Part shown: piece by piece, positions 15,038 through 22,506 of the stretch
Numbering within the stretch: position 1 is the stretch's first letter
Layout: the number at the start of each line of letters is the position of its first letter
Source of the DNA: Aequorivita sp.
GTDB lineage: Bacteria; Bacteroidota; Bacteroidia; Flavobacteriales; Flavobacteriaceae
Assembly (NCBI GenBank): GCA_020435825.1
Contig: JAGQYY010000005.1
Span: forward strand, 19,544-66,114
Direction of reading: 5' to 3'
Length of the DNA: 46,571 nucleotides
Notes under the pieces: model-generated
What the model was told of the DNA's origin: nothing
Databases searched by the model: none
The model's input: only the letters and a program-made list of their open reading frames with translations
Translations under genes and position numbers: made by a program

Positions 15038-15987
15038 TCGTCTTCTAAAATTTTTAAATAGAAAATTTCTCCGTTTTTGAGCGAAAATTTATTGTTGAAA
15101 AAAACGGTCTTTTCTTCAAAATCCGCTTCAATTAAGTAAAAACTTCCTTTGAAATAGGATTTTTTTACGGTCACTTTCAGTGCTGTTTTTTCTTTGGAAA
15201 TTATCAATTGATGCGGAAAAACGATTGTTTTTTCAGAATTTTCTTCACGCCAAAAAAGATTTTTCGGAAGCAGATTTGCTTCGCCAAAAAATCCTGCCTG
15301 ATATTCGGTTGAAACGTTTTTGTAGATAAATTCCGGCGTTCCAAATAGTTCTTCAGTTCCGTTTTTCAGCATTAAAATGTGGTCTGAAAACGCCAAGGCT
15401 TCCTCGCTGTCGTGGGTTGCGGTGATACAACTTATGTCTTTTTCTTTCAGATAATTGAAGATTTTGCGTTGCAATTTATTCTTTCTGAAAACGTCAATAT
15501 TACTGAAAGGCTCATCCAGCAAAAGGATTTCGGGTTCGTTCGCTAATGCTTTTGCCAAAGCCACGCGCTGTTTTTGGCCGCCGCTGAGGTTTTTTACCAA
15601 AGTATTTTTGAAAGCTTTCATTTCTACAACTTCCAACAAATCGTCAATTCGCTTTTCATCTTTTTCTTCATCCAATCGGGAAAGGTGCGAACCCAAATTT
15701 TCGGCTACCGTCGTGAACGGCATAATGTTGAATTCCTGTGCCACGAGCTTCATAAAAGGCTCGCCGGGAATCAAGGTTTTGGTGGGTCCGAGCAGTTTTT
15801 TTTCGTTGTAAAGAATGGTTCCGTTTTCTAAATGCAACAAACCGTAAACCAAATGCAACAATGTTGATTTTCCGCAACCACTTTCGCCCAGAACACTAAG
15901 GTGTTCGCCAGGTTTTAGCGTGAAATGAATGTTGTTTAAAATGGTTTTTTTAGAATAGGAAAAGGAATCGATTTCAACTTTTAGCAT
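15034..15987 (-). CDS. Orphan ABC transporter ATP-binding protein (PotA/FbpC-like)
   Basis: A 317-residue ATPase subunit. Walker A is GESGCGKST at residues 34-42, the Q-loop is VAQEFNIMPFTTVAENL near 82-98, the signature is LSGGQKQR at 134-141, Walker B is LLLDEP at 155-160 and the switch histidine is His192 in ATHDSEEAL. The C-terminal 90 residues form a small beta-rich extension, as in TOBE-containing importers of the PotA/FbpC/CysA group. No permease or binding protein gene is adjacent, so the transported substrate is unknown. The neighbourhood is a pseudogene on one side and a repeat-rich gap of 168 bases on the other. Confidence 0.85.
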   Translation of the reverse strand: MLKVEIDSFSYSKKTILNNIHFTLKPGEHLSVLGESGCGKSTLLHLVYGLLHLENGTILYNEKKLLGPTKTLIPGEPFMKLVAQEFNIMPFTTVAENLGSHLSRLDEEKDEKRIDDLLEVVEMKAFKNTLVKNLSGGQKQRVALAKALANEPEILLLDEPFSNIDVFRKNKLQRKIFNYLKEKDISCITATHDSEEALAFSDHILMLKNGTEELFGTPEFIYKNVSTEYQAGFFGEANLLPKNLFWREENSEKTIVFPHQLIISKEKTALKVTVKKSYFKGSFYLIEADFEEKTVFFNNKFSLKNGEIFYLKILEDD

Positions 15988-16055
15988 TCTTTATTTTATG
16001 AAAATTGTTTTACTTTTTGTGGTCATTCAAAATGTCAAAAGGTGTTTTAAAGTCA

Positions 16056-16138
16056 CGCAGAGCTTGTTGAAGCGCAATTGATGGGGTCTTCGACAAGCTC
16101 AGACTGACATTTTTTCGACAAGCTCAGACTGACATTCC
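16056..16138. repeat. REP-like family 1 cluster with a tandem copy
   Basis: TTCGACAAGCTCAGACTGAC occurs twice, at 16089 and 16114, as 23-base units with a 25-base period. A diverged piece (AGCTTGTTGAAGCG) lies at 16060-16073. The cluster fills most of the 168-base gap between the ABC ATPase and the next gene, which shows no other content. Confidence 0.85.
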
Positions 16139-16155
16139 GGAATAATTCAAAAACA

Positions 16156-16551
16156 TTATTTCGCCAAAATTCCTTCGTTTTCCAAAACAGGTATTTCAAC
16201 TATCTTTTCTTCGGAAATACTGTTTGGCTCAAAAATGAATTTGCGTTCAAATAGTTTATTTTCAGCAAAAAAAGTGAGCAAATATTCATTGGTAAAACCT
16301 AAAACTTCCGTTGGTATAAATTCAACTTTTGCTGCGGTTTTAGGTTGCATATTTCCCAATCCGTGACGTAATGTTGCGGTTTTTCGGTCGTCACTTTTTC
16401 CACGCGACATCACCAAAACAGTGAAAATTTCATCTTCCCGATCATTTACCAAATAAATATTCCATTGCTGGCCGGTAAAATCTTTGTCCCATTCCTTTAC
16501 GGCAACAATATATACGTTTTTGGCTTTTGGGATTTCAATATCTTTTCGCAT
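16156..16551 (-). CDS. Conserved hypothetical protein downstream of pheS
   Basis: A 131-residue protein starting MRKDIEIPKAKNVYIVAVKEW. No signal peptide or membrane helix is seen. The sequence alternates short strands and reads like a small beta-rich cytoplasmic protein (WNIYLVNDREDEIFTVLVMSRG, ATLRHGLGNMQPKTAAKVE). I do not recognise an enzyme motif. TTG at 16557 is in frame two codons earlier, but the ATG at 16551 is preferred. It follows pheS by 34 bases on the same strand, so it is probably the last gene of that small operon. Confidence 0.7.
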   Translation of the reverse strand: MRKDIEIPKAKNVYIVAVKEWDKDFTGQQWNIYLVNDREDEIFTVLVMSRGKSDDRKTATLRHGLGNMQPKTAAKVEFIPTEVLGFTNEYLLTFFAENKLFERKFIFEPNSISEEKIVEIPVLENEGILAK

Positions 16552-16585
16552 AATCAATCTTCAATTTTCCATATAATCCAAACCG

Positions 16586-17605
16586 CTACAGCACACTTTT
16601 GAACTGTTCCAAAAAGCGAACGTCGTTTTCGCTGAACATTCTGATGTCGGGAATTTGATGCAATAGCATCGCAATTCTATCAATGCCAACACCAAAGGCA
16701 AAACCCGAATATTCCTCAGGGTCAATACCGCAGTTTTTAAGCACGTTTGGATCTACCATTCCGCAGCCGCCAATCTCCAGCCAACCGGTTCCTTTGGTGA
16801 TTCTGTAATCTGCTTGGGTTTCAAGACCCCAATAAACATCAACTTCGGCGCTTGGTTCCGTAAACGGGAAATAGGAAGGGCGAAGGCGGATTTTCGATTT
16901 TCCGAACATTTCCGTAGTAAAATATTGCAGCGTTTGTTTCAAGTCTGCGAAGCTTACGCCCTTGTCCACATACAAACCTTCCACTTGGTGGAAAAAGCAA
17001 TGTGAACGAGCTGAAATGGCTTCGTTTCGATAAACGCGACCGGGCGAAATGGTGCGGATTGGTGGTTTGTTGTTTTCCATATAGCGAACCTGTACCGAAG
17101 ATGTGTGCGTGCGCAAGAGCACATCAGGATTGGTTTGGATGAAAAACGTGTCCTGCATATCGCGCGCCGGGTGGTATTCCGGCAGGTTTAGCGCGGTAAA
17201 GTTGTGCCAATCGTCCTCAATTTCGGGGCCTTCGGAAACGTTAAAACCAATGCGCAAAAAGATGTCGATAATCTTGTTTTTTACAATAGAAATAGGATGG
17301 CGCGACCCCAACGGAATTACTTCACCGGGACGGGAAAGGTCACCATAGACGCCTTTGGACTCAATATTGCTTTCAATAGCTTCCTTAAGTGAATCTACTT
17401 TTTCCTGTGCTGCGTTTTTAAGTGTGTTTACAACCTGTCCAAACTCTTTTTTCTGTTCATTTGGGACATTTTTAAATTCAGCGAAAAAGTCATTCAATAG
17501 TCCTTTTTTACCTAAATATTTTATACGGAAGTTTTCTATTTCTTCTTTATTGGTTGAAGAAAAAGCTTGAACTTCGGCTATGTGTTTTTTTATTGTTTCT
17601 ATCAT
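16586..17605 (-). CDS. pheS: Phenylalanyl-tRNA synthetase, alpha subunit
   Basis: A 339-residue class II aminoacyl-tRNA synthetase subunit that works as an alpha2beta2 tetramer with PheT. The N-terminal coiled coil (to about residue 80) leads to the catalytic domain: HPISIVKNKIIDIFLRIGF near 103, FNFTALNLPEYHPARDMQDTFF region near 132-150, motif 2 at RVYRNEAISARSHCFFHQVEGL near 190-211, FTEPSAEVDVY, and motif 3 at GFAFGVGIDRIAML near 303-316. GTG at 17608 is one codon upstream; ATG at 17605 is taken. pheT is not adjacent, which is usual in Bacteroidota. It follows a 117-residue gene by 26 bases. Confidence 0.95.
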   Translation of the reverse strand: MIETIKKHIAEVQAFSSTNKEEIENFRIKYLGKKGLLNDFFAEFKNVPNEQKKEFGQVVNTLKNAAQEKVDSLKEAIESNIESKGVYGDLSRPGEVIPLGSRHPISIVKNKIIDIFLRIGFNVSEGPEIEDDWHNFTALNLPEYHPARDMQDTFFIQTNPDVLLRTHTSSVQVRYMENNKPPIRTISPGRVYRNEAISARSHCFFHQVEGLYVDKGVSFADLKQTLQYFTTEMFGKSKIRLRPSYFPFTEPSAEVDVYWGLETQADYRITKGTGWLEIGGCGMVDPNVLKNCGIDPEEYSGFAFGVGIDRIAMLLHQIPDIRMFSENDVRFLEQFKSVL

Positions 17606-17631
17606 CACTAAATTCTCTATGAAAAAATATA

Positions 17632-17988
17632 TTAGCTTATCACTTCCTTCTCCACAAAATACTGCACAATAGCTTCTTTCATCAAAACGCTCTGTTCGCC
17701 AGCTTTTAGCGGTGGCAGTTGTTCTAAGACTTTATAATGCGGCCAGCTTTCTTCATCATAATAGTCAAACTCGTAATACCCGTAAGGCTCCAAAAGACGG
17801 CAAATGGCAATATGCATCAGGTTGAGTTTTTCGTCCTTTTTAAATTTACGGTGCAGTTGGCCCAATTCCTGCACGCCAATCAAATAAATAATGGCGTCAA
17901 GGTCTAAAACCTCACCATCGGCAAAACGGGCGCCCAGCATTTTTACTACTGCTTCCCATCTTTCTTTTAATTGTTCGTCGCGCGCCAT
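17632..17988 (-). CDS. Conserved hypothetical protein upstream of pheS
   Basis: A 118-residue soluble protein from ATG 17988 (MARDEQLKERWEAVVKMLGA). It is helical, with LDLDAIIYLIGVQELGQLHRKF and an acidic-aromatic block GYYEFDYYDEESWPHYKVLE. No known catalytic motif is recognised; similar proteins are common and uncharacterised in flavobacteria. The frame is open 22 codons further upstream, but that part is made of the low-complexity family 2 repeat and a promoter box, so it is excluded. It probably forms an operon with pheS and the 131-residue gene. Confidence 0.78.
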   Translation of the reverse strand: MARDEQLKERWEAVVKMLGARFADGEVLDLDAIIYLIGVQELGQLHRKFKKDEKLNLMHIAICRLLEPYGYYEFDYYDEESWPHYKVLEQLPPLKAGEQSVLMKEAIVQYFVEKEVIS

Positions 17989-18009
17989 TTTTTGAAATAA
18001 ATTAGTTTG

Positions 18010-18017
18010 CAAAGATA
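18010..18017 (-). promoter_or_regulatory. Promoter of the pheS operon
   Basis: Minus strand TATCTTTG, a perfect -7 box, 21 bases before the ATG at 17988. A minus-strand TTG at 18039-18041, 21 bases upstream, fits a -33 element and lies inside a family 2 repeat. Confidence 0.5.
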
Positions 18018-18031
18018 CGGCTTTCAAATTC

Positions 18032-18050
18032 CAAATTGCAAGTACCAAAT
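18032..18050 (+). repeat. 19-bp element, family 2, third copy
   Basis: CAAATTGCAAGTACCAAAT matches the accC-flanking element at 17 of 19 positions, in the orientation of the downstream accC copy. It lies in the gap between the pheS operon and cvpA. Confidence 0.7.
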
Positions 18051-18126
18051 TCATAAAGGATTGTTCAAGAATGTTGAAATTAAATGTCTGTTCAGAAAGT
18101 GCTATATTTAGGAAATTTTTCAGTTA

Positions 18127-18684
18127 ATGAACACTATAGACATTGTACTTGGGATTATTTTCATCATCGCTTTTTATATGGGTTTTAAAAAAGGATTGCT
18201 GCGGTCACTTGCATCATTAATCAGTTTGGTGGTCGGTGTTTACTGTGCTATGTACTTTTCTGACTATGTACGGGTTTATATTGAAAGGTGGTTTGATTGG
18301 AGTGGAGATTTAACTGGAATAGCATCATTTTTAATTACCTTTTTCCTCGTAATGTTCCTTATTGGTTTATTGGGAAGACTTCTAACCAAAGTAGCTGATT
18401 TTGCGATGTTGGGAATTTTCAACAAGTTTTTGGGCGGAGTTTTCAACGTATTAAAGTTTGCTTTTTTAATAAGTGTGATTTTTATGTTTGTAAACGCTTC
18501 GGAAAATTATAGAATTCTTACAGAAGAAAAACGGGAATCATCACTTTTATACACACCGGTTGCGGCAATTGCGCCAGCAGTAATGCCCGCTATAATGGAG
18601 GAAGTTGATAATTTAAATAGTGACAATCCTGAAATTGTTCCAAAAGAAAGCCCCGACGAAACGGGGCTTCCTGAAGAGCATTAA
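18127..18684 (+). CDS. CvpA family membrane protein
   Basis: A 185-residue protein with four predicted helices (about residues 3-18, 25-43, 62-85 and 100-120), the CvpA family layout, beginning MNTIDIVLGIIFIIAFYMGFKKGLLRSL. The FKKG(L/F)xRxL segment after helix 1 is the family hallmark. CvpA is needed for colicin V production and for growth under bile or envelope stress in enterobacteria; its biochemical role is unsettled. The last 12 codons contain a perfect GC-rich hairpin that looks like the terminator of convergent sulP, so the acidic C-terminal tail (KESPDETGLPEEH) may be shaped by that RNA signal. Confidence 0.85.
   Translation: MNTIDIVLGIIFIIAFYMGFKKGLLRSLASLISLVVGVYCAMYFSDYVRVYIERWFDWSGDLTGIASFLITFFLVMFLIGLLGRLLTKVADFAMLGIFNKFLGGVFNVLKFAFLISVIFMFVNASENYRILTEEKRESSLLYTPVAAIAPAVMPAIMEEVDNLNSDNPEIVPKESPDETGLPEEH
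18641..18669 (-). terminator. sulP terminator inside the cvpA coding end
   Basis: AAGCCCCG (18648-18655) and CGGGGCTT (18662-18669) form a perfect 8-bp stem with a 6-base loop. On the minus strand it is followed by TCTTTT and lies 21 bases after the sulP stop codon. On the plus strand no T-run follows, so it should act on sulP. Confidence 0.65.
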
Positions 18685-18690
18685 AATAAT

Positions 18691-20541
18691 TTATACAACA
18701 TCTTTTATATTGTCGCGTGCATATTTCACAGCTTCTTTAAAGTCACTGAAAATAAGTTCCTTCGGCACAAGGTCTGGAATAATATCAATCCGTTCCATCA
18801 TTATACGCGGCTGTGCCTGTAGGTCTTCAAAAATAGGCGTAATGCCCTTTTGGGTAATGTTCATTAAAACTTCCTCCATTGCATATAGTCCCGATTGGTC
18901 TATGTATGGAGTCTTTCCCATTCGTATAATTACGTGTGTCGCCGTATCGGGAATTTGATTTGCCAATTGTTGAAAATCTGAAGTGTAACCAAAAAACAAG
19001 GGCCCTTCCAAACGTTTTATGAATACTTCTTCTTTCAATTTTTCTGGAAAATTCAACTCATCGCTCCATGCCAAAGTGAGTTCGTCTGCATTTGCTAACG
19101 GAACAACTTTAGACTGGTCAGCTGTAAGGTCCCCAATTTTCTTCATAAAAATGATAGCGGCCAAAACCAAACCTATTCCTACTGCGTAAACCAAATTCCA
19201 AAAAACTGAAAGAAGTAAAACCACAATCATAATGGTAACTTCAGCTTTTTGCATTTTAGGAATTGCTTTTAATCCTTTGTAATCCATTACGCCAATACCT
19301 ACGGTTATTAAAATACCTGCAAGCACGGCTGCTGGAATCTGTGAAGCAACAGGCCCTAAAGCTAGTAAAATGACCAACAATAAAATTGCGGCAATCATAC
19401 CAGAAAGTTTTGTGGTTCCTCCCGCATTAATATTTACAACTGTACGAATGGTTGCACCTGCTCCTGGAATACCACCAAATATTGCTGCAATGCTATTACC
19501 AATTCCTTGTCCCATCAATTCTTTGTTGGGATTGTGTTTGGTTTTGGTCATATTATCAGCTACCACTGAGGTTAAAAGGGAGTCAATACTTCCCAAGAAT
19601 GCCAAGGTTAATGCTGTAAATACATAGGGTGAAATTTGCCCAAATTGAAACTGGCTGAACATATCTAAGTTCGGGATTGGAAAACCTCCCGGAATTTGGT
19701 CAATGGGCTGATAGTCCAATTTCAAAAGGTATGCTCCCGCCGAAACCACAAGTAAGGCCACAAGCGTACTGGGCACTTTTGTAGTTATTCTTTTAAAACC
19801 GTAAATGATGAATATAGTAAGTGAAGCCAGAATAAATTCCAGCCAATTTATAGATGAAATTGCTCGGGGAAGTGCTTTTATTGCTCCTGCCACGCCAGAG
19901 TTTTCAGCTTTTGCGAGAATTTTCGCTTCCTGAAGAATTTCTTCCTTTGAAATTTGTTCGGAACGGGTTATGGTTTCCTTAAAATCTTCAAGAACCAGAA
20001 TTCCTTCACCCGCTTCATCTTGCAGAATTTTGCTCATTATTACTTCTTCAGCCCTTGGCTTGAAAATCTCAATAAAAGCGGTGTCTTCCTCTGTGTAATA
20101 TCCCAAAACAGGTAGCAACTGAGTAATTAAAATGATTACGCCAATTGCCGTCATAAAACCTGAAACAACGGGGTATGGAATGTATTTTATATACTTTCCT
20201 ACACCGGTTATTCCCAATAATATTTGCGTTAAACCAGCCATTAAAAAAACAAGTAGAATGTAGGGAAGAGCTTGTTCAACATCTCCGTTGTTGGTGGCTA
20301 TAATGCCTGCTATCATAACCATGGAAACTGCCGTCATTGGTGCTGTAGGGCCAGAAATCTGGGTATTGGTCCCTCCAAAAAGAGAAGCAAAAAACCCAAT
20401 AAAAATAGCACCGTACAAACCTGCATCAGGCCCAAGTCCCGATTGCACCCCGAAAGCCAGTGCCAACGGAAGGGCTACGATACCGGCGGTAATTCCCCCG
20501 AAAAGATTGCCCCTAAAATTTGAAAATATATTTTTTGTCAT
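18691..20541 (-). CDS. SulP family inorganic anion transporter with STAS domain
   Basis: A 616-residue member of the SLC26/SulP family. The N-terminus GITAGIVALPLALAFGVQSGLGPDAGLYGA and GTNTQISGPTAPMT near residues 58-70 are signatures; about 10-12 membrane segments follow. The C-terminal STAS domain (from about residue 500) includes GPLFFGYTSDF and the DQSGL segment. Substrates in the family are sulfate, bicarbonate, chloride or organic anions. The adjacent carbonic anhydrase gene favours bicarbonate (BicA/DauA-like), which is inference. Residues about 152-215 are a hydrophilic, helical, acidic insertion between membrane segments, longer than usual. It follows the carbonic anhydrase gene by 58 bases and ends at a terminator within cvpA. 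Confidence 0.92.
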   Translation of the reverse strand: MTKNIFSNFRGNLFGGITAGIVALPLALAFGVQSGLGPDAGLYGAIFIGFFASLFGGTNTQISGPTAPMTAVSMVMIAGIIATNNGDVEQALPYILLVFLMAGLTQILLGITGVGKYIKYIPYPVVSGFMTAIGVIILITQLLPVLGYYTEEDTAFIEIFKPRAEEVIMSKILQDEAGEGILVLEDFKETITRSEQISKEEILQEAKILAKAENSGVAGAIKALPRAISSINWLEFILASLTIFIIYGFKRITTKVPSTLVALLVVSAGAYLLKLDYQPIDQIPGGFPIPNLDMFSQFQFGQISPYVFTALTLAFLGSIDSLLTSVVADNMTKTKHNPNKELMGQGIGNSIAAIFGGIPGAGATIRTVVNINAGGTTKLSGMIAAILLLVILLALGPVASQIPAAVLAGILITVGIGVMDYKGLKAIPKMQKAEVTIMIVVLLLSVFWNLVYAVGIGLVLAAIIFMKKIGDLTADQSKVVPLANADELTLAWSDELNFPEKLKEEVFIKRLEGPLFFGYTSDFQQLANQIPDTATHVIIRMGKTPYIDQSGLYAMEEVLMNITQKGITPIFEDLQAQPRIMMERIDIIPDLVPKELIFSDFKEAVKYARDNIKDVV

Positions 20542-20599
20542 TTGTAATAGTTTAAGGTTTTAAGTACTTAGGCGGTTTAAAACATGTTGCGTTCATGTT

Positions 20600-21232
20600 C
20601 TAAAAATTTAATTGGTAAACTTTGTCAAGCTCATAGTCGTTGCCAACGTTTACTTGTAGATCTTTGATAAGGCCGGAATCAAGACCATAGACCCAACCGT
20701 GCAGGTTTAGCTCCTGGCCTTTGTGCCAAGCGTTTTGTACAATCGAGGTTTTTGCAAGGTCAAACACTTGTTCTTTAACGTTTACTTCTACAAAACGCCT
20801 AAACCTGGCCTCTTCATCTTCAATACTATCCAACTCGTTTTTATGAAGCCTGTATACATCCTTTATGTGGCGAAGCCAATTGTCGATAAGACCGATAGAC
20901 TCGTTCTTCATTGCGGCTTTAACACCTCCGCAACCATAATGGCCACAAACGATAATATGTTTTACTTTTAGGGCATGTACCGCATAATCTAAAACGCTGA
21001 GCATGTTCATGTCGGTATGTACGACCATATTGGCTATATTTCGTTGTACAAAAACCTCCCCGGGCTGCGCCCCGATTATTTCATTTGCGGGAACACGGCT
21101 GTCTGCACAACCGATCCATAGTACCGGAGGACTTTGGCCTTTTGCCAGATTTGTAAAATAGTTGGGGTTTAAGCTCAGTTTTTCTGCTACCCAATTTTTG
21201 TTGTTTTCTATAAGTTTATCGTAAAATTTCAC
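20600..21232 (-). CDS. can: Beta-class carbonic anhydrase
   Basis: A 210-residue zinc enzyme that interconverts CO2 and bicarbonate. The zinc and catalytic residues are all seen: Cys42, Asp44 and Arg46 in WIGCADSRVPAN, and His98 and Cys101 in VCGHYGCGGVKAA. The ANMVVHTDMNMLSVLDYAV segment is typical of the plant-type (Can) subgroup. No signal peptide, so cytoplasmic. The start appears to be GTG at 21232. It is upstream of sulP on the same strand, a pairing known from bicarbonate-uptake loci. Confidence 0.96.
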   Translation of the reverse strand: MKFYDKLIENNKNWVAEKLSLNPNYFTNLAKGQSPPVLWIGCADSRVPANEIIGAQPGEVFVQRNIANMVVHTDMNMLSVLDYAVHALKVKHIIVCGHYGCGGVKAAMKNESIGLIDNWLRHIKDVYRLHKNELDSIEDEEARFRRFVEVNVKEQVFDLAKTSIVQNAWHKGQELNLHGWVYGLDSGLIKDLQVNVGNDYELDKVYQLNF

Positions 21233-21384
21233 GGTGTGTTTTTTAAGGTCAATACTATTTTTATATCATCAAGGAATTATCCTAACAAAAAATCGTTGGA
21301 TTAAACCAAGAACCAAAAACATTTCCTGTGATTTTCACAAAGAAATGATTTTCAATTTTTTAGGATGTTTTTTAATGAAAAAGG

Positions 21385-21678
21385 CTATGCCAAGCGCGGA
21401 GGCGGCGAAACAACGTCTATAAAGACTTTTGAATATTTGTCAATTTGAAAACCGTCTTTGTTTTTCTGCATTTTCAGAAATGCTAGGCTTTCATAATTGG
21501 ATTGAATTTTTTCAAAAAAGAAAACAAAATTAGGTTTGGGCATTTTGTTTGAGTTTTCTTCTTCGTTCATTGAAAAAAAAGTAGAAACATCGGCTTGATT
21601 ACCAGAAAGACTTATAATAGCAGGCGTTACAAGAAAACTTGTAAACACTATCATCAATAAAATACTGGTATATCTCAA
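21385..21678 (-). CDS. Small membrane-anchored protein, unknown function
   Basis: A 97-residue protein with one N-terminal signal or anchor helix (SILLMIVFTSFLVTPAIIS) and a mainly polar remainder (FFSMNEEENSNK...FFFEKIQSNYESL) that ends VVSPPPRLA. The same plan, with an acidic middle and an SPPP ending, is seen in small flavobacterial proteins next to anion transporter genes, as far as I recall; this is not verified. The start is TTG at 21678; an ATG at 21654 would shorten the helix. It lies between batE (67 bases upstream) and the carbonic anhydrase gene (152 bases downstream), and could belong to either unit. Confidence 0.6.
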   Translation of the reverse strand: MRYTSILLMIVFTSFLVTPAIISLSGNQADVSTFFSMNEEENSNKMPKPNFVFFFEKIQSNYESLAFLKMQKNKDGFQIDKYSKVFIDVVSPPPRLA

Positions 21679-21745
21679 GCGATTTTTTTAAGAATCACAA
21701 AAATAACAGAATTTGTTTAATTTCCTGTTAATTAAATATTAATTA

Positions 21746-22495
21746 CTAAAGTTGTTTTAAATCTGTGGCTGGAATCCAGCCATCCTTTCCATCGGTCAAA
21801 GTGATTCGGAACCAGTTGCCGTCCTGAGCCAAAATCTGGACCTTTGTCCCTTCGTGAAGCGTGAATGCTACATTACTCCCAAGGGAAGGCTCAGTTTTTA
21901 CGTCTACTTCGTTTGCAAAAATAATGGCAGGTTGGTTTTTTGAATAATCCCCATACGTCATAAACGCCATTGCCAACGAAAAGACCAATAAAAACCCTGC
22001 AAACAAAGAGCTCACAAAAAGCAAGCGTTTTCTTTTTTCAGAAAAAGCAAAGTAGTATAATAGAAATAATGCTACAAAAAAGACACAAAATACAACTGCT
22101 GAAATTGCCCAGCCATCAAAAGTAAACAACCCGGCAATACCGTTATACCATTTTGAAAAAACTGTCTGCGGCAAAGGCTCTATGGAATCTATGCGCGCAT
22201 TTTCTGCAAAGGCAAGGTTGTTTTTTATGTCTTCGTCATTCGGTGAAAGCTGAAGCGCCTTTTCATAATAATAAACACTCGGACCAATGTGATTTAGTTT
22301 ATAGTGGGCATTTCCCAAGTTGAAATAGAGTTCGGCAGAATGCTCGCCTTTGTCTAAAATTTGCATCCAAGCATTTATGGCCTGTTGGTATTTTCCATTT
22401 TTGTAAAGCTCTTTTCCTTGGTCAAAAAGTGTATTGTCTTGACCAATACTTGTGAAAGAAACGAGTAAAATAAATATGTACAGCAGCTTTTTCAT
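21746..22495 (-). CDS. batE: BatE: TPR and SH3 domain protein of the aerotolerance operon
   Basis: A 249-residue envelope protein: signal peptide MKKLLYIFILLVSFTSIGQ, TPR repeats at about residues 20-100 (GKELYKNGKYQQAINAWMQIL, ELYFNLGNAHYKLNHIGPSV), two transmembrane helices (about 127-155 and 160-185) and a bacterial SH3 domain at about 190-249 with VQILAQDGNWFRITLTDGKDGW. It is the last gene of the bat operon, directly after batD with an in-frame TTG two codons after the batD stop; the ATG at 22495 is preferred. Bat proteins form a membrane complex important for aerotolerance or stress resistance in Bacteroides and Leptospira; the molecular role is still open. Confidence 0.88.
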   Translation of the reverse strand: MKKLLYIFILLVSFTSIGQDNTLFDQGKELYKNGKYQQAINAWMQILDKGEHSAELYFNLGNAHYKLNHIGPSVYYYEKALQLSPNDEDIKNNLAFAENARIDSIEPLPQTVFSKWYNGIAGLFTFDGWAISAVVFCVFFVALFLLYYFAFSEKRKRLLFVSSLFAGFLLVFSLAMAFMTYGDYSKNQPAIIFANEVDVKTEPSLGSNVAFTLHEGTKVQILAQDGNWFRITLTDGKDGWIPATDLKQL

Positions 22496-22506
22496 CTTCT
22501 TCAATT

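Noticed and set aside
16056..16138. A mini CRISPR array, because of 23-base repeats
   Set aside because: Only two exact units with a 2-base spacer exist; spacers are absent and the same core is scattered all over the window, so it is a dispersed repeat.
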